Assembly: GCA_036897525.1 (NCBI GenBank) | Contig: JAYMTJ010000017.1 | Location: 83,411 to 147,410 of the forward strand | Reading direction: 5' to 3' | DNA from: Pelargonium x hortorum | Taxonomy: Eukaryota; Streptophyta; Magnoliopsida; Geraniales; Geraniaceae | DNA length: 64,000 nt | Notes under the pieces: model-generated | Seen by the model: the letters and a program-made list of their open reading frames with translations, nothing else | Told to the model about the DNA's origin: nothing | Database searches by the model: none | Made by a program: the position numbers and the translations under genes | Shown here: positions 33,763-46,900 of the stretch, piece by piece | Numbering within the stretch: position 1 is the stretch's first letter | Layout of the letters: every line of letters starts with the position of its first letter

Positions 33763-33784
33763 TCCTTGTAGCGGAGCGCAAGGA
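33763..33784. repeat. Hairpin TCCTTG/CAAGGA
   Basis: 6-bp stem with a GC-rich loop (GTAGCG-like). It overlaps the end of an unconvincing small frame, so a terminator role is speculative. Confidence 0.55.
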
Positions 33785-33906
33785 CTACTTCCCATTTGGG
33801 TAATATAGAAACTAAACGGGTTTCGCAATTGTACAACTAAATAAAATTATGGGTCATTCAAGCCTAAAACTAGGGCTAAAATAAAGGGATCCTCTTTAGG
33901 TTAGGC

Positions 33907-33960
33907 ACTGTGTAAAAAAACAAAAAGAGATACATGTTATCCTATAATCTCTTACACAGT
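33907..33960. repeat. Two-part long hairpin
   Basis: Outer arms ACTGTGTAA (33907-33915) and TTACACAGT (33952-33960) pair perfectly over 9 bp. Inner arms AGAGAT (33926-33931) and ATCTC (33947-33951) pair inside them, leaving a 15-base terminal loop. This is the most elaborate inverted repeat in the window. No gene lies within 130 bases, so its role as a terminator, replication or processing structure is unknown. Confidence 0.75.
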
Positions 33961-35637
33961 TGTTGTTCTAGTCACAAAGGGTCTAATACCGTAGCTAAGC
34001 CCCGCAATATCATATTAAGAAGTTCCTCTTAACTTAGATTCCTAAGCGGTAAGTAGGTGCTCCTAAGATATAAGCCAGCTTCATTTCATATAGGCGGCCC
34101 TCTGTTTTTTTTAATGTTTAAAAGAAAAGGGATCGGGAAGTTCTTTATAATTTTAATTAAAAAAATATCTTTTTATTCTTATTACATTATGACCGGAAAC
34201 TTCAGTTGATAGCTATTAAGTTTTTTTTTTCTCAAGGTCCTAGTATAGCCGAGCAAATATGTTGAGAAAAAGTATAAACCGGGGACTAATCATACCATAG
34301 AAAATTCTTTATTTAAATAATTCTGTGTTGTTGGGTCTAGAAAGAAAGCTCTGGACCAGCTTGTATTTCTTTTTTAATCTGCCTTTTTTTAATAGGAATT
34401 ACTAAGAGCGTACTCTTGAGTTTAGTGTAATACAGACGGTAAAGTACTGAGCAACTCTCGATTTTTCTAGGATTCTCTATATATGTCTTGAGGACTTTTA
34501 AAGCGGGATTGAGGAAAGCGTTTTTTATATATAATAGAGTTTTGGGATTTCTAATTTGTAAGCGGACAGGAGTTGTCCAGGGTTCCTTCCTAATATAACG
34601 AAATCGGGTCAGTAAAACAACCCGGGCGTCCTAATCATATAAATTTTCAAACGGAGTCTCCCTGACTCTTTATTGATTGCTTCTCCGCTTTAGGATAATT
34701 CAATCCAATATTGTCTACCTCGGGAAGGCACATTGTGCTTCAAAGAGGATAACTTTTAGGGTAGGTAGTCTGAGAGGGGCGAGACAACATGATCAAGAAT
34801 AATATTAAAATAAGAGGTAAAATTTAGACGGATACTCTGTATACTGGGTACCTGTAAACAAAAGGGGGGATACCTGGGGTCAGAAATAAGAGACAAATAT
34901 GTGTTCTTACCTAATTTGAATTAAGCTATAGCGGAATCCCTAGAATATATTATATTTCACAAACTTACATATCAATGGTTTAGTTCATCCGTTATAAGAA
35001 TATAGAAAAGGACCGGCGCAAAGAGCTTTACTTGCTACTCAACAATTAGGACTTATACTAATTATGTATGAAATGAAAGCACTTTGATAGTACTTGGCGG
35101 TCTCTCAAAAATGTGTTAATAAAAAACTTTTGTTAATTCGAGAAATAAAATATCTATGTGTAGGATGACTCTAACTATAATGCATGAAAAGCCCTGCAAT
35201 TTATTTAATAGAAAGAATATGCAAATAAGGATACTATAAAAAATGCTGCTCAAATAGTCAGTCTCCCACGGTGTTTGTAATTGGTGCTTTCAACTTTACT
35301 AATTTGTGTGGAACGGTGTTGACTTGTGGAAAGAGCATAGAATTTTGGTTTAATAGAATTCTTAAGACAGAGTTAGACTTGCTGACAACGAGATGCGTGG
35401 AAGATGTCAAGTCAATTGATATATGTGTTCCTAGTTGGATATGTTTGGTCTTTCTTTTATCTGAAATCTTATCTTATAAGAGGAGTTTTTTAGAGTCCTA
35501 ATAGTTGAGTGGCCTTCAGTATTAATAGTCTAGTAGAATCAGAAGAATAGAGTTTACCTAGAATTTGGATCTTGGCAGGTTTTCGCAGGAGTTCTAGTTA
35601 TATAAGATTATGCTTATAGATCCAGGCACTCTGTGGG

Positions 35638-35655
35638 TATAAAAAAGGAGCCTAC
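35638..35655 (+). repeat. 18-base dispersed repeat, copy 2
   Basis: TATAAAAAAGGAGCCTAC, identical to 4588-4605. Confidence 0.75.
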
Positions 35656-38175
35656 AACTCAAAACTTATAGCTTACAAGAACAATGATGCTTTTACGACT
35701 AGGTTATTTTAATACAAGATTAAGGAATCAAATGAGTTCTACCCTGGGTACTGCTTTTCATAATTAGAAATTCTGGTTTAAGTATTAAGAATCCCACTAA
35801 GGCTAAGGGGGCTGGTTTTATTATACGCAACTCTATTCTTACAAAAATTGACGTGGATTCAATTTTGTACGTCAAAATAAAACTATAAAAATAGATCCAT
35901 TCAGTATCGGAATAAAAAAGAAAGCACGAAGCGGGGTTTAGACGGGGTTGCGACAATACGATTTTAAGTTCTCGAATATAGTTGTTCCAACTCGTATTTT
36001 TGCCTTTGTCTTTTTGTATGAGATAAACAGGATTTTGCTTAAATATTCTTAGGTTACAATTATGGAATTCCCTTTTTTTTAGGTAAAGTCAAGACCCTGC
36101 GAGCGGAAGAGTCCCGGGATTCGTATAGAGCTTCTAGCTAAGAAATACATATATAATAGTAGGATTTTTTTTACATTTATTTACAAGAGGCGTTTAGGTA
36201 AGGAAGAAGAGGTCTACAAGCATAGTTATAGGAATTTAGAAAGTTAGGAATATGAGGACTGGTTTTCTAGGAGAGTTTCCACTCCACTTAATTTATGAAC
36301 AAGTCAAGGCACTTTTTTGAATACTACTGTGAATTCAGAACCTTAGAATACTAAGCTAAGAATAAATATATATAAAGTGGAATTACTAAGACCGAGTCTA
36401 ACTAAGGATAGTTCTAAAAAAGCGGGCTCTTCTTAAAGTCTTGTATGGGAACTCTTTAAAATTAAAAGAACAAAATTTAGGAGTATTCCATTTAGCTTTT
36501 AGAACACGAGAAAGCCTAAGGGAATTTAATACGAAGACGGAGCCTCTTAGGTAGGTTTCTCCTTATCGGGGAAATGCCGGGAACATACAGGACTAAAAGA
36601 GGTTTTTAGGTCTCCTATTAATAGTTCTAAGTATCTATCTGAAGAGTAAAAAGTAAAACAGAAATGTAAATCCTTTCGGTTAATCAAATAGGATTTCTAG
36701 TTCTTAATGAGATGTCCGACCTGCACCGGGAATCCTTTAATAAAGAGCTCTAGCGTAACAGAACATTAGTCTTGAATAAATTAGATGAGCAGCCCCAAGC
36801 GATAATATGTAAAACCTATTTTCGTAAGGATGTTATTTCTAATCTAGAAAAAAAAAGAATAACTTTTCTTCTAAGGGAGCCTGGCAATGTCTTCTACTAC
36901 TTTGTGCCTTGAGCAAGGTCTTAATGCTTAGTGTTAGTGGAAGTACTTGATTTAACCTCCCCAATCTCCTAAACTTTAGGACTATAGTAGATGAATAGAC
37001 TATTTCCTAGCAATTTCCTAAGGAGTATCCCACAGAATTCCAGAATTTGCGCCCCCTTAATTTGACAATTCCGGCTTAAGTATTCTCTAGTGTAAAAGCT
37101 AATTGTTATACATTATCAAGTTAGAGATTTTACCTATTTTACGGAGAGTTTTAAGAGAAAGAATGCCCCTAGGAAAGGAGGCTTACAAGTCCCCACGTAG
37201 GGACTAGTCTAGACACAAGGTTTCTTTAGGAGAAAAGTTTTTTCATTACTTAATACGTAGAAGTCTGGCATTTCCGCATGTTTAGAAAAGAGGAATAAGT
37301 AGGGTTTAAGTAGAGAATCCGGTTTTTTTAAGAGTTAATAATTTAAAGTAAAGGAACTCTTTATCTTTCAAGGTTTCCTAAGTCAATGGGTTGAGATGAA
37401 AAGAAATATCGGATATTTCCTTATTCCAATATTTCAATCTCATAAAGTAGGAAACTCAATACTTTAGGTTAGTAGGCTGAAGTTAAAAATAGCAAATACG
37501 GCAATAAAAGCTTATTTATAAGGAAGGGGTCCTTCAAGACACTCGTAAAAACGTAGTATTCTAATTAATGAAATTTCAAACAACCTAATAAAAAACAAAA
37601 TCGATATTTAATTCCTTAGTTAGGGGCCCCGCAATAAAGCTAAGGGAATGCAGTTCGTTTATCGGGATTTAAACCCCGTTATTGCTAGGTATCCAGTGCC
37701 GGGGCCATTTTATTCAGTTGAAAGAAACTAAAATCTAAATCAAATTGAGATAAGTAGAATACTGGCCTGCATAAGGGATACTGTTACCAAAACTTAACCT
37801 TTACCTTTTGTTTGCCTGAGTAATATGGAGTCGGTTATTTATTTGATTTCTTTTAGAATTCATTCAACCCAAACTCTTTAAATTAAAATTTAGAGTTAGT
37901 TTATATCTGCAGCTTACAAAGAGGATGAGCTATAAAGCTTTTAGATCCCAGTGATCTACTTGTATAAATTGAATATATTAGATATGACTTAAAAAATAGA
38001 AAGAGTAACTCTAGGTATAGGGTGCTTGCTTTTAGAGTGTAAGATCTCGTTTAAAGCTAATTGTTAAATAAAAAAAACCGATGTTTTCCTCACCTCAAAT
38101 CACAAAAATAGGCAGAAGTCGAGTAGTATAGCTTTACTTTAGTTCAATCTCTCCTTTTTTTGGAAACTTAAAAAT

Positions 38176-38220
38176 AAAGTACAAGCTACTGGTACTGGTA
38201 TAGCAAAATCTAATACTTAT
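38176..38220 (+). repeat. Repeat-family fragment (ATGTGIAK block)
   Basis: Reads K-V-Q-A-T-G-T-G-I-A-K-S-N-T. ACTGGTATAGCAAA is shared with the 6.8 kb copy. Too short to be more than a fragment. Confidence 0.28.
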
Positions 38221-38571
38221 TTATCTTGCTTGCCGACCCTAATTCTGGGGCCCACAACTATAACCTAGAAATAATATAACAATTGTACTGGTTTCTCACT
38301 ACAATAATTTAGAGTCTAAATAAGACTGAGCAATCTCTCTCAACAGTCAATTGTGCCTTAATTTTATTTCTACTTAATTCTATAAGAAAGGGTTCCTATA
38401 CAAAAAGGGATACGTTCTGGATCTGTTCATGACGCGAGACTTTATAGCTTAGTGTTTCTCATGACTCTGCACATTTTATTTACTCAGACCTCTATTAATT
38501 AGAAGCTTTTTTTTGTCCCTAATGTAGTACCTGCCTAGATTGGGATTACCTCCTCTAAAACCCCTTGAACT

Positions 38572-38598
38572 CTATTAATTTTAATTAAAAATTAATAG
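38572..38598. repeat. AT-rich hairpin, 11-bp stem
   Basis: CTATTAATTTT and AAAATTAATAG pair perfectly around a 5-base loop. Entirely A/T except for the end pair. Confidence 0.75.
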
Positions 38599-38599
38599 A

Positions 38600-39610
38600 A
38601 TAATATAGAATTAAAACCTGTATTATATTTGACTTCTTTGTAGTAGCGGTAAGCTAGTAAAAGCCCAAAATTTAGAGTGCGACTTTTTTTTGTTTACTCG
38701 AGACTTTTTTTATGTATCCTTGTAGCAGAAACTGGCGCCCCAATCTTGGTTTCATTTAGAGAAAGGAAATTCTACTCATTAGTAATGAAACTGTTGAGCC
38801 TTTTCTACAGATCCGTATAAACACTTGTCATTAAGATCCCATAAACGAAATAAAGTTTTTCCCATTTACCTTGGGTTAGGGTATATTTATAATCATATAG
38901 CCCATCAAAGGCTTAAAGCTTATCCCAATATCTTTACTTTATAATCCTTGTTTGTAAAGTCCTTACTCTGGTCTATACAATACAATAAAATATGGAGCCG
39001 TTTTAAGATAGAGTAAATCCGAAAACGGGGACTCCATAAGATACTCCTAATAGATTGTTCGGAGCTCCTATTTCCAAAGTACAAATCTGATTTATTCATT
39101 CCCCAAAAAAGAGGAAAAGAGGGATTATTCCTATGCAAATAAAGAACAAATTCACTTGTATACTCATATGCTTCTATACTTACTGGGACCTTGACGAGCA
39201 TTATCTGGCAAGAAACTCTATTAACATCTTATGTTATGAGGCATTATTCTTCGATACTTTCAACTAAAATTATGCCAAGTCTAGAACTGTTAATTAAGAA
39301 ATATCAAGCTCAACTCAGACAAAAGTGGTTTTCCCAGGGATTCCTAAAAATAGATGAGTAGCTCTTATAAGTGTTATTTGTTACTGCAATGCTATATGTC
39401 TTTAGTACTTTTCTTTTCGTATAGATTATAGGAAGTACTACAAAAGAAAGGGTTAGAAACTTAGGGCATCCCTTAAGTAAGGGAAGGGCAGTTGTAATAT
39501 GTAATATGTAATATTAGGGGGGTATCCGCGCTATATTGGGTAGAACAAATGGCTAGAAGCATAAGTCAAAACTTGCAATCCGATAGCCGCTAGCTTTTAT
39601 TCCTTAACTC
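38600..39610. other. Gene-free spacer
   Basis: The 93-codon minus-strand frame at 38920-39201 has an alternative start and no recognisable motif. A GTAATAT heptamer repeated three times lies at 39494-39515. Confidence 0.5.
39494..39515. repeat. Heptamer tandem repeat, GTAATAT x3
   Basis: Three units, the last truncated. Microsatellite-like. Confidence 0.75.
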
Positions 39611-39706
39611 GAATACAGTAACACAATAAGACATAGGTTCTAATCCCGTATAGAATACAGTAGACTAACAGAGTACAGAATACAAGAGTTCAAGTCCTAT
39701 CACTAC
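39611..39706 (+). repeat. Tandem tRNA 3'-half-like locus
   Basis: GAATACAGTAAC...AGACATAGGTTCTAATCCCG is followed by GAATACAGTAGAC...AGAATACAAG and AGTTCAAGTCC. It combines both motif types found singly elsewhere (GGTTCTAATC and GAGTTCAAGTCC) in the same orientation, about 55 bases apart. Each looks like the end of a tRNA without a partner arm. Confidence 0.45.
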
Positions 39707-40531
39707 AAGAGATAAATAAAGTGAGTTCTTTGCTCAAAACAGTGGGAGCTCCCAGAATTTCTAAATAATTATGTTTAAGTTTCGTTGGGGCTGTAAAAGG
39801 ATACTTTGGTTTTGAGTCCTGATATAACTAAAAAGTGTTCTGCCTTGCAAGTGGGGTACTGTATCGGATTTCTAATAGCTCTTAGTAATAAGGGCAATAG
39901 GGTGCTCTAAAACTCGAACCGGGTAACTCGGATAAAACGAAAATCCGGTCCTTTCTAGGCATACCTGGAGGAAACATATTGAAAGGCTTATAACGCATTC
40001 TTTGTAAAAGCTACACCTCAATTTAAGAGGGATCCCTCTTCTAGAATTTGTACAAGACTTTTTTTAAGTCCTTATTTAACGAAATGTATTTTCTTTATAG
40101 GATACCCTGCCTGATAATAAAACTGATTCAATCAAGAGCAAGAGTGGACCTCCTAAGATTAGAAATAGCATTCATTTCTAAACACAAGAAGGAAACGTCT
40201 ATAACCAGTCATAGTAAGCAGTGCCCCATCAAATGCATATAGGATTTACCTTGCAAGCAAATAGGGATTGATTTTTCTTAATATGAATAGGGCAGAGTAA
40301 TAGAGTTTTCTAACATATATAAGAAGGAGGTATCTAGTTCTTTGAGGTTGGTAGAGAATAACCACCGTACAAGAAAGTTTTTCATAGGCTATTTCATTTT
40401 AGGAGGCGGTAAATAAATTCTTTATTTGGAGTTCTTTTTAGTCTTGCTGCAAACTTCACTTACATTAAAGTAAAGACTATAAAGGAATTCTGATAGGCTT
40501 AGTAAAGGACCCCTTTTTAAGGAGATTATAA

Positions 40532-40590
40532 GATTTGAACCTACGGCCGCTAGATTAGGAGCTCACTGTTCTGACAACGGAAAAGTTGAC
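40532..40590 (-). pseudogene. tRNA-like relic
   Basis: On the minus strand there is a T arm GTAGG-TTCAAAT-CTTAT that pairs over five positions (two G-T). It is preceded by a 5-base variable region and a loop with T33 and CCT in the anticodon position. The anticodon stem does not pair, and the only candidate acceptor (GGAG/CTCC) would make the element about 100 bases long. Reads as a decayed tRNA 3' half. Confidence 0.25.
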
Positions 40591-42039
40591 TCAGTCGTCT
40601 TGTTTGTTATAGGAGTCCTCCACGAATATTACACTTTTATTACTTAGAGCAGAATCTTTTAGGGGTTAACGTAACGGGTTTTCCTTTTTTTTTTTCTAGC
40701 TGGATTTTGGAAAGGACAAAAAAAAAGTAAGATTATTATATAACAAGTATAAATTTCCTCTAAAATAGAAAAGGTCGGAGTTCTAACCCGGGTTCTTCTA
40801 TTAGGAGAGGGCTCTGCTAGTATTGCCGCTAATGTGTTTCTTAAAAGTCTTAAATATGCGTATTTTTAGTAATAAATAATTATACAAGAGCAAATATAAG
40901 ACTTAGAAATAGAAGAAACTCTTATCCTAAAACAAGGGAGAGAGAAGGGTTTAGGTAAATATTACTATTACGAGGTTGAAAATACTGTAAATAGCTCCTC
41001 AAAAGAAAGTTGTAACAAATATTTTGGTATATAGGAAACAATAATATACAGCTAATGACTCCTATTTCTTTTATTATACAAGTCTGACGAATCTAAAGAA
41101 TATAGAAAAAATGACGAGTCAACAACACATGGAGCCCCTTATTACTTATATATACTTACCATTACTTGGAAAAAAACTTTTATCTAACACAAATTAGAGG
41201 GTCCCTTCTAAAGCTAGAGTCTCCCAGGACTGTAGAATTCATTTTAGCATTAAGAGCTAGAGCGTGCTTACACATCATCAATATTCGTAGTATCAAACCT
41301 GCTTACCTCTTAGTATGGTATGATAGACCTGAGATGTAAGATTATTCCCTATTAAAGTAAAGGAAAGGGTTTCCTGAATATTAAAGTTTGCGAGTAGTTG
41401 GTCTAAAAAGGCCCCATTTTAGTTGGCACGGGTAGTTCAGTTCATAAGGCTCCGCGAGACATGATCCCTGCTTACTCTACAGATTACGAACTCATTAAAT
41501 CAAACCCTTGTTCCCATACCTATACTCTTTGAATTTGAATGAAGTGAAGAACGCCGATCCAAATCCCTGTTTACCCTTCTTATCTTGATAATATACCCCT
41601 ATAACTCTTTGCTTCAAGCAGCTTCAGAATATAAGATTGACTCAATTAAGTGTACTATAATAGAAATAGAGAAATATGAAGAAGGCGAGAAAATCCTGTT
41701 TATAGGTTATTTTCGGTTTTGTACAGAGAGGATCCAAGGCAACCGGGCACAAGTCTTCATTTCATCACCATAAACCATAAATAAAAGGAACCGAGTCTAA
41801 CTAGTCTAATTCCAGATTATTAAAGCGTAGATATTATATACAGTGTATGTATATTAAACCAGTAAATTGCGCTGTACGAAAAGACGAGTCGCCAAAACTT
41901 GTAACTCAACTGGAATACGTAAAAAAGACCTAGGAGGTTCAGGGTACTGGACTCTATGCGTATTTATTATTTCCTGGATATTTGGACTGACATGTAAACC
42001 TTATAGAACAGAACTTGTTTTAATGCTTTTTTCATACTC

Positions 42040-42260
42040 TTAGCTCATAGCTAGACTGACTTTTTCTGTATCTTACTAAATACCTAGACCTATCTAAAAA
42101 AAAGCTATAAGACTATACCTTTCTTAACTTAATTGGATTTGACTTGTTAGGACTAACTTAACTTAGAATCCTGTAACTACTATTAATACTTGTACTCTCT
42201 ATCCTACTCTTCATAGCCAACATCTACTTACTTTTCTTTCTTTGTAAATTACTTAATAAG
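42040..42260 (-). repeat. Lys/Ser-rich repeat-family copy, degenerate
   Basis: Minus strand: M-L-A-M-K-S-R-I-E-S-T-S-I near the high-coordinate end, and a TTAAGAAAGGTATAG block further along, separated by stops. The plus strand is C/T-rich, as in the other minus-strand copies. Confidence 0.28.
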
Positions 42261-42875
42261 TAAGAGGGAAAAAGAATCAAAAAAGAGAGAAGACATTAAT
42301 TAACTCCTTTTATTTTAATTTAACAAACAGGAACTCTAAGTCTGTTTTTGTTGCTTACGGATACTTGTTACTTAACAGGGAGGTTGTCCTTAAAATGATT
42401 CAGGGGTTAAAGTAATTCTAAGGGTTTAATAGATATGCTATTGATTCCACTGCTCAATTAGCAGAGAAAAGAAACTTCTGTTATAAAACAAGTTCTTTTA
42501 CAGATGTCAAGATAATACTATCTTGATTTTTGAATTAATCACGTCTAAGTAAAACTTAAGTTCAAGCCTACTAAGTCTCGCTCGGAAGCACTAGTAAAGA
42601 AAATGTTAATCCCTTTGAGTTGGTAGTTACTCTCGAATGACCTATCATTATAATATCAAATAGAAAAAAGAAACCCCTGCCTAAGCTTTGAGTACTAAAC
42701 TAAAGATATTACTGTAGTCTGAATTGTAAGTCATAAAGTACTCTTGTTCCGGACTAGTCTCAACTAAGATTGAGTGCTTGCTAACTTTAGCTTTGGTGTT
42801 TTATTTTAGGAGTTTAGACAGATGATTCTATTTCTTTCGACTGCAACAAACCCAAGCACTCCTAAAAGGAGCTTT

Positions 42876-42904
42876 CTATCGGAGAAGTTGCTTCTCCGAG
42901 ATAG
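42876..42904. repeat. Strong GC-containing hairpin
   Basis: CGGAGAAG (42880-42887) pairs with CTTCTCCG (42891-42898) around TTG. Beyond a two-base bulge, CTAT pairs with ATAG. It is the most stable-looking short hairpin in the window. It resembles stem-loops placed at organellar transcript ends, but no transcript or gene is adjacent. Confidence 0.75.
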
Positions 42905-43960
42905 TGTGTTGGTATCTGGTTGTTAACGTAGGCTAAGTGAGGAGAACTGATTGGCTTTGTTCTATTCTAATGGGATTAGAGTTATAATGGCAACAAGGTT
43001 TTACCCTTATAACAATAGCAGGTAAGGAGTTATTCGAAAATTCTTTGTAAAGCAAGCAATAACAGATAAAGGTGTTCAAGATAGATAATGTATTCACTCT
43101 TCTGTAGCTTGTAGGTAACTCTTGATTAATGGGACTAGTGCTAGTGCGAAGAGCATTCCTGAGAGAGCAGGATTCCTAAAGTGTATTGACATCTGAATAA
43201 TAGAAACTTATTTTGTTGTTGTAGCTAGTGTAGCTCTTCTAGTTAGTGTATAGTACTATATAAGTTAATAAGTTAATGTTCTACGAGTTTTTGGATTCTA
43301 GTAATCCTATATATAAGGAGAATTCCCTCTTGCCTTAGTTTTCTGACTCTAGTGATTTACGAACAGGAAATCCTGATTTTTGTACACCAATACATATATA
43401 TTGATTTGGCTTTCCATAGATTTCCCGCGCTTACTTAACTAACACCCTTAAGAACAAAATGAACATTGACTTCTAGAAACTTTTCACATTACATAATATC
43501 AATAATGCACGAGTAATTTAAAGGCTTAAAAAAACCAATTCTAGTTTTTTTTTTCTAAAACAGGGTTCAAACGACGACCAATGGAATGCGTATAAATCGC
43601 TAGATGGAATACACCCTAACCAAATAAATTGATGTATCCATCTTTATTATATCTTTGTATCTAAAGCAAAGCTCTTTATTCCCTCGAATAGAATTACAAC
43701 TCGAACTAAAACCTAAATAAACAGGGTGTAAATGAGATGGGACCCTAATTTCAGTAGTTAGTACATTTATACCTAGTAATTTTAAAACTAGTAAGTAAAC
43801 CAGCACAAGTCTATATAATATAGGATAGGAAAGCCTCGGGTTTTTTTTCACAAAGAGAACATTTCCTTTAGATATTCCTAGAGTTTATACGAATTAAGGG
43901 GGACCCCATTCCATAGCTCTAAAAGTTTTAACTCTGTTCTACCAAAAGCTTACTATTTAT

Positions 43961-43980
43961 CCTGCATTTTTTTTTGCAGG
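43961..43980. repeat. Hairpin with poly-T loop
   Basis: CCTGCA and TGCAGG enclose eight T residues. The stem contains a PstI-type hexamer on each arm. Confidence 0.7.
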
Positions 43981-44714
43981 CTCTCCATGTGACTGATACT
44001 TTTAAAGGACAGGGTTACTAAATTTCGTATACTAATGCTGACAAGCCTACCATGCCGCTGTTCGATAGCGCTAATTGCTCCTTGCAGAATAAAAAATGAC
44101 TCTTAAAGACAGCGGGTTTCTCGTTATTACTTTTTTTTTGTAGATTAAATCCTAGAAAGCTCTTTTGCTTGTACAACAGAAAACAGAACAGAGGGCACTC
44201 TAAGTTAAAAACCCTTCCAAAGCGACTTAATCGATACATTCATTAAACTAAACGTATATTTGATAAAAAAAAATGTGCAAGCCCTGCGTAAGACTTGTAC
44301 TCATAAAGCCTATTATACTATTTATACTATTTTTACGATTTGGTACCTCTGTGTGCCGGTTTGGTATAAGTATTAATAAAATTTCTGTGATTAGTACTGT
44401 TGGAATCCTTTAGTTAGAATTTAGAGGCTTCTAAGTTTTGTTTTTGTTAAGGCCAAGCATAGGGCACCTGGTCAGTCATTTTGCCCTACTGCGGATATAG
44501 GGTGCTTCTGGGTCTGATTATAGATGATGCGTCTCGATCGCCCTGGGGAACCTAATAAGAAGTCGCCCGGATCTTAGAAGCATTGGATCCTCCTGATAGA
44601 ACGAAGAATTCTATTTCCTTTAGGACCCGAACTCTATTAAAATTTAGTGCAAAATCCTTACCTTAAGGGTTATTAGCTTAAGGGAATAGAGCTTTTTCAT
44701 GTCCATAAGTCCAG

Positions 44715-44738
44715 CTAGAGAAGAATCTAGAGAAGAAT
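44715..44738. repeat. 12-bp tandem duplication
   Basis: CTAGAGAAGAAT twice in succession, without mismatch. Confidence 0.85.
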
Positions 44739-46900
44739 AAAGTACTGTTTAGAAAATGTCCTGTAACTACAAAGAAATTTTATAAAGCGGTGCTTTGAAA
44801 TACACAAGTGCGAGAGATACTTTCTTTCCGTGGATACTATTCTTCAAATCAGAGCCCTTTCTTATCTGAAATCTAGGTTCACACTAAGCAAGGCTCTTTA
44901 TAAAGTGTAAGTATACTACTGCACCTACATGAGTCGCAACTTCCTTGTATAGACAACCAATCCGGATAAGAATTTCTTTACTGGAGCGCCTTTTGGAACC
45001 TATATGCACCGGTCTAAAACTAGTTTTGTTTACTTGGGGAATTCATCAAGACTTACTTATACTACTTCATTATGTTCTTGACCCAAAACTTGTTTTGAGA
45101 GGGGCCTCGTAGAAACTAACAAATTGAAGTCTAAGGATACATTATTTGGATTGGATAAGACCCTGATTTATCTTTCTATTAGAGATATCCTGAGTCTAGA
45201 CCGTTTAGCATTTTCTAAGAAGAATGCCTTGTGTAGTGGCAACGTCTTTCTTTCCCAGAATTCTGTACTTATGATACATAAATTAAGGCGTAGCTAATTT
45301 TGTCAAAATTCTTTTCTTTATATGCCTGGGTATTTTCCTGGTGGAGTTCTAACTCTGTAGAGATTTCTTTTTTTGGCTCCCCTTTGCTCTAGTCTAATCT
45401 AAAAGGTATTAACAGCATACTTAAAATACAGTACACATGAACTTCCTTGCTTCCATAAGCCCCTTTTTGCAAAAGATAACTTTTGTGTAATTTAATATTT
45501 AGTAAAATTGCAAAACGTAGGAATCTACACGAAGAACCCATGTTAAAACGTGATAAAGCACACGCAAAGGCCATAAATTCTATATAAGACCCCTTTTAGC
45601 TTTTAGTGAAACACTTTTTCTTTTCTGGAGTTCTTACCATCCACGCTCTTCGTTCTTTTTATTGGGGGCTGTTGGCTTTTCAAGTAAAACTAAAATAGAA
45701 ACTTGTAAGACAATTACTGACAATTCTTCTGGACCTAAAGCTTTTAGATACCTTGACTTCTAACTTCGAAAATGAAACATTAGAGCATAGGACCCAAGCA
45801 TCCTTTCTTTAGGGGTTTTCCGTTGTTAATGTTAATAAAGTAAGACCTTTTTGCTTTTGCAAAGAATTGAAGTAAATAACAAGCCGTCCCTTTCCCTTTG
45901 CTTGAGTTAGGACTCTTCTTTGTTCCTTTAAATTGTATACCTTAGTTTGACTTTTACTTCCATCACTACAAGTTATTAATAAATAAGTAAAAAGTAGGTT
46001 AAACGCAAATTCAATTATGGGTTAAAGTAAAAGATCCATTCCTTGGAATGCCTTTTATAATTTAAACTAGATTTGGCTGTTAAGAAAAATTAAGGGTAAC
46101 ATCCTCAGTAATAGAAACAAGGCCTAGGTACGAGGCTTCTAAAAGCTTTCATTTTTAAGACCCAGTATCGAGGAAAACAAGGAAATTCGCTTATTTCTAC
46201 TTAATTGGTTAGAACAAGAGGGCACAAAAAAAACTTATAGAATACTTCCACTAAAGTTATTAAAGCTTAGATCAAGAGCTTCGGAAGCCCCTTTTCATTT
46301 AAATAGCTACTAAAAAAACTCCCCCAGATACGCAGCAACTAAAATTGACGTTTACAAGAGCCCTGTTATATTTATATATATTTATTATAAGGGGAGACTA
46401 ATAGAAAGAAATACAAAGAAAGCCCTTCCCTTAATTGCAAGGAGTTTACAGCAACTCTCATTACAGCTAGGGAATAACTCTCCTTAAGAGATAACCACCT
46501 CTGCTGAGGACCCTTCCTTGTAACATTTCTTAAACTCCTTACCACCTACGGAAGAGAGTGCTTTACCTTGCGAACGTAGGAACACTAGCACCATAAGATC
46601 CTAAGAAGACACGGGAAGAGAAGAGGTGTTTTTTTCATTTAAGTTGGGTTCAAAAAAGGACTTGGCAATTGGTACTGAGATAAGGAACTTGCTTTAATTA
46701 GCTACATTAGGAAGAATTAATAAACTTCCTTTACAAGAAAAGAACAAAGAAATTGTATTGACTCCTTGCAATCCCAATAGACAGTGTTTCCTTCTGTTCC
46801 GCTTCCCTAGAAAACAAATCCTAGGTTCGGTTCCATTAGCACCAAACGTCAAGTCAACAACTGCTCTCATTAACAGCAACAGTTTCAAAAAAAGGTTTTA

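Larger units (their letters stand above)
30345..33906. other. Gene-free spacer
   Basis: No recognisable gene. A HindIII-type palindrome lies at 32386, and a TCCTTG/CAAGGA hairpin (10-base GC-rich loop) at 33763-33784. Two consecutive plus-strand frames, 33325-33561 (TTG start) and 33589-33771 (TTG start), have no known domain. The second has one hydrophobic stretch (about residues 21-32). They are unconvincing as genes. Confidence 0.5.
33965..38570. other. Gene-free spacer
   Basis: Apart from the 18-base repeat at 35638 and a short repeat-family fragment at 38176, nothing is recognisable. The frames at 35271-35501 (plus) and 35720-35956 (minus) start at GTG or other alternative codons and carry no motif. 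Confidence 0.55.

Noticed and set aside
33325-33771. Two consecutive plus-strand frames resembling a small operon
   Set aside because: Both use alternative starts, no similarity recognised, and the hydrophobic stretch in the second is short.
41426-41500. tRNA 5'-half-like GGTAGTTCAGTTCATAAGG
   Set aside because: No downstream T arm or pairing acceptor; the match is to a common D-arm word.
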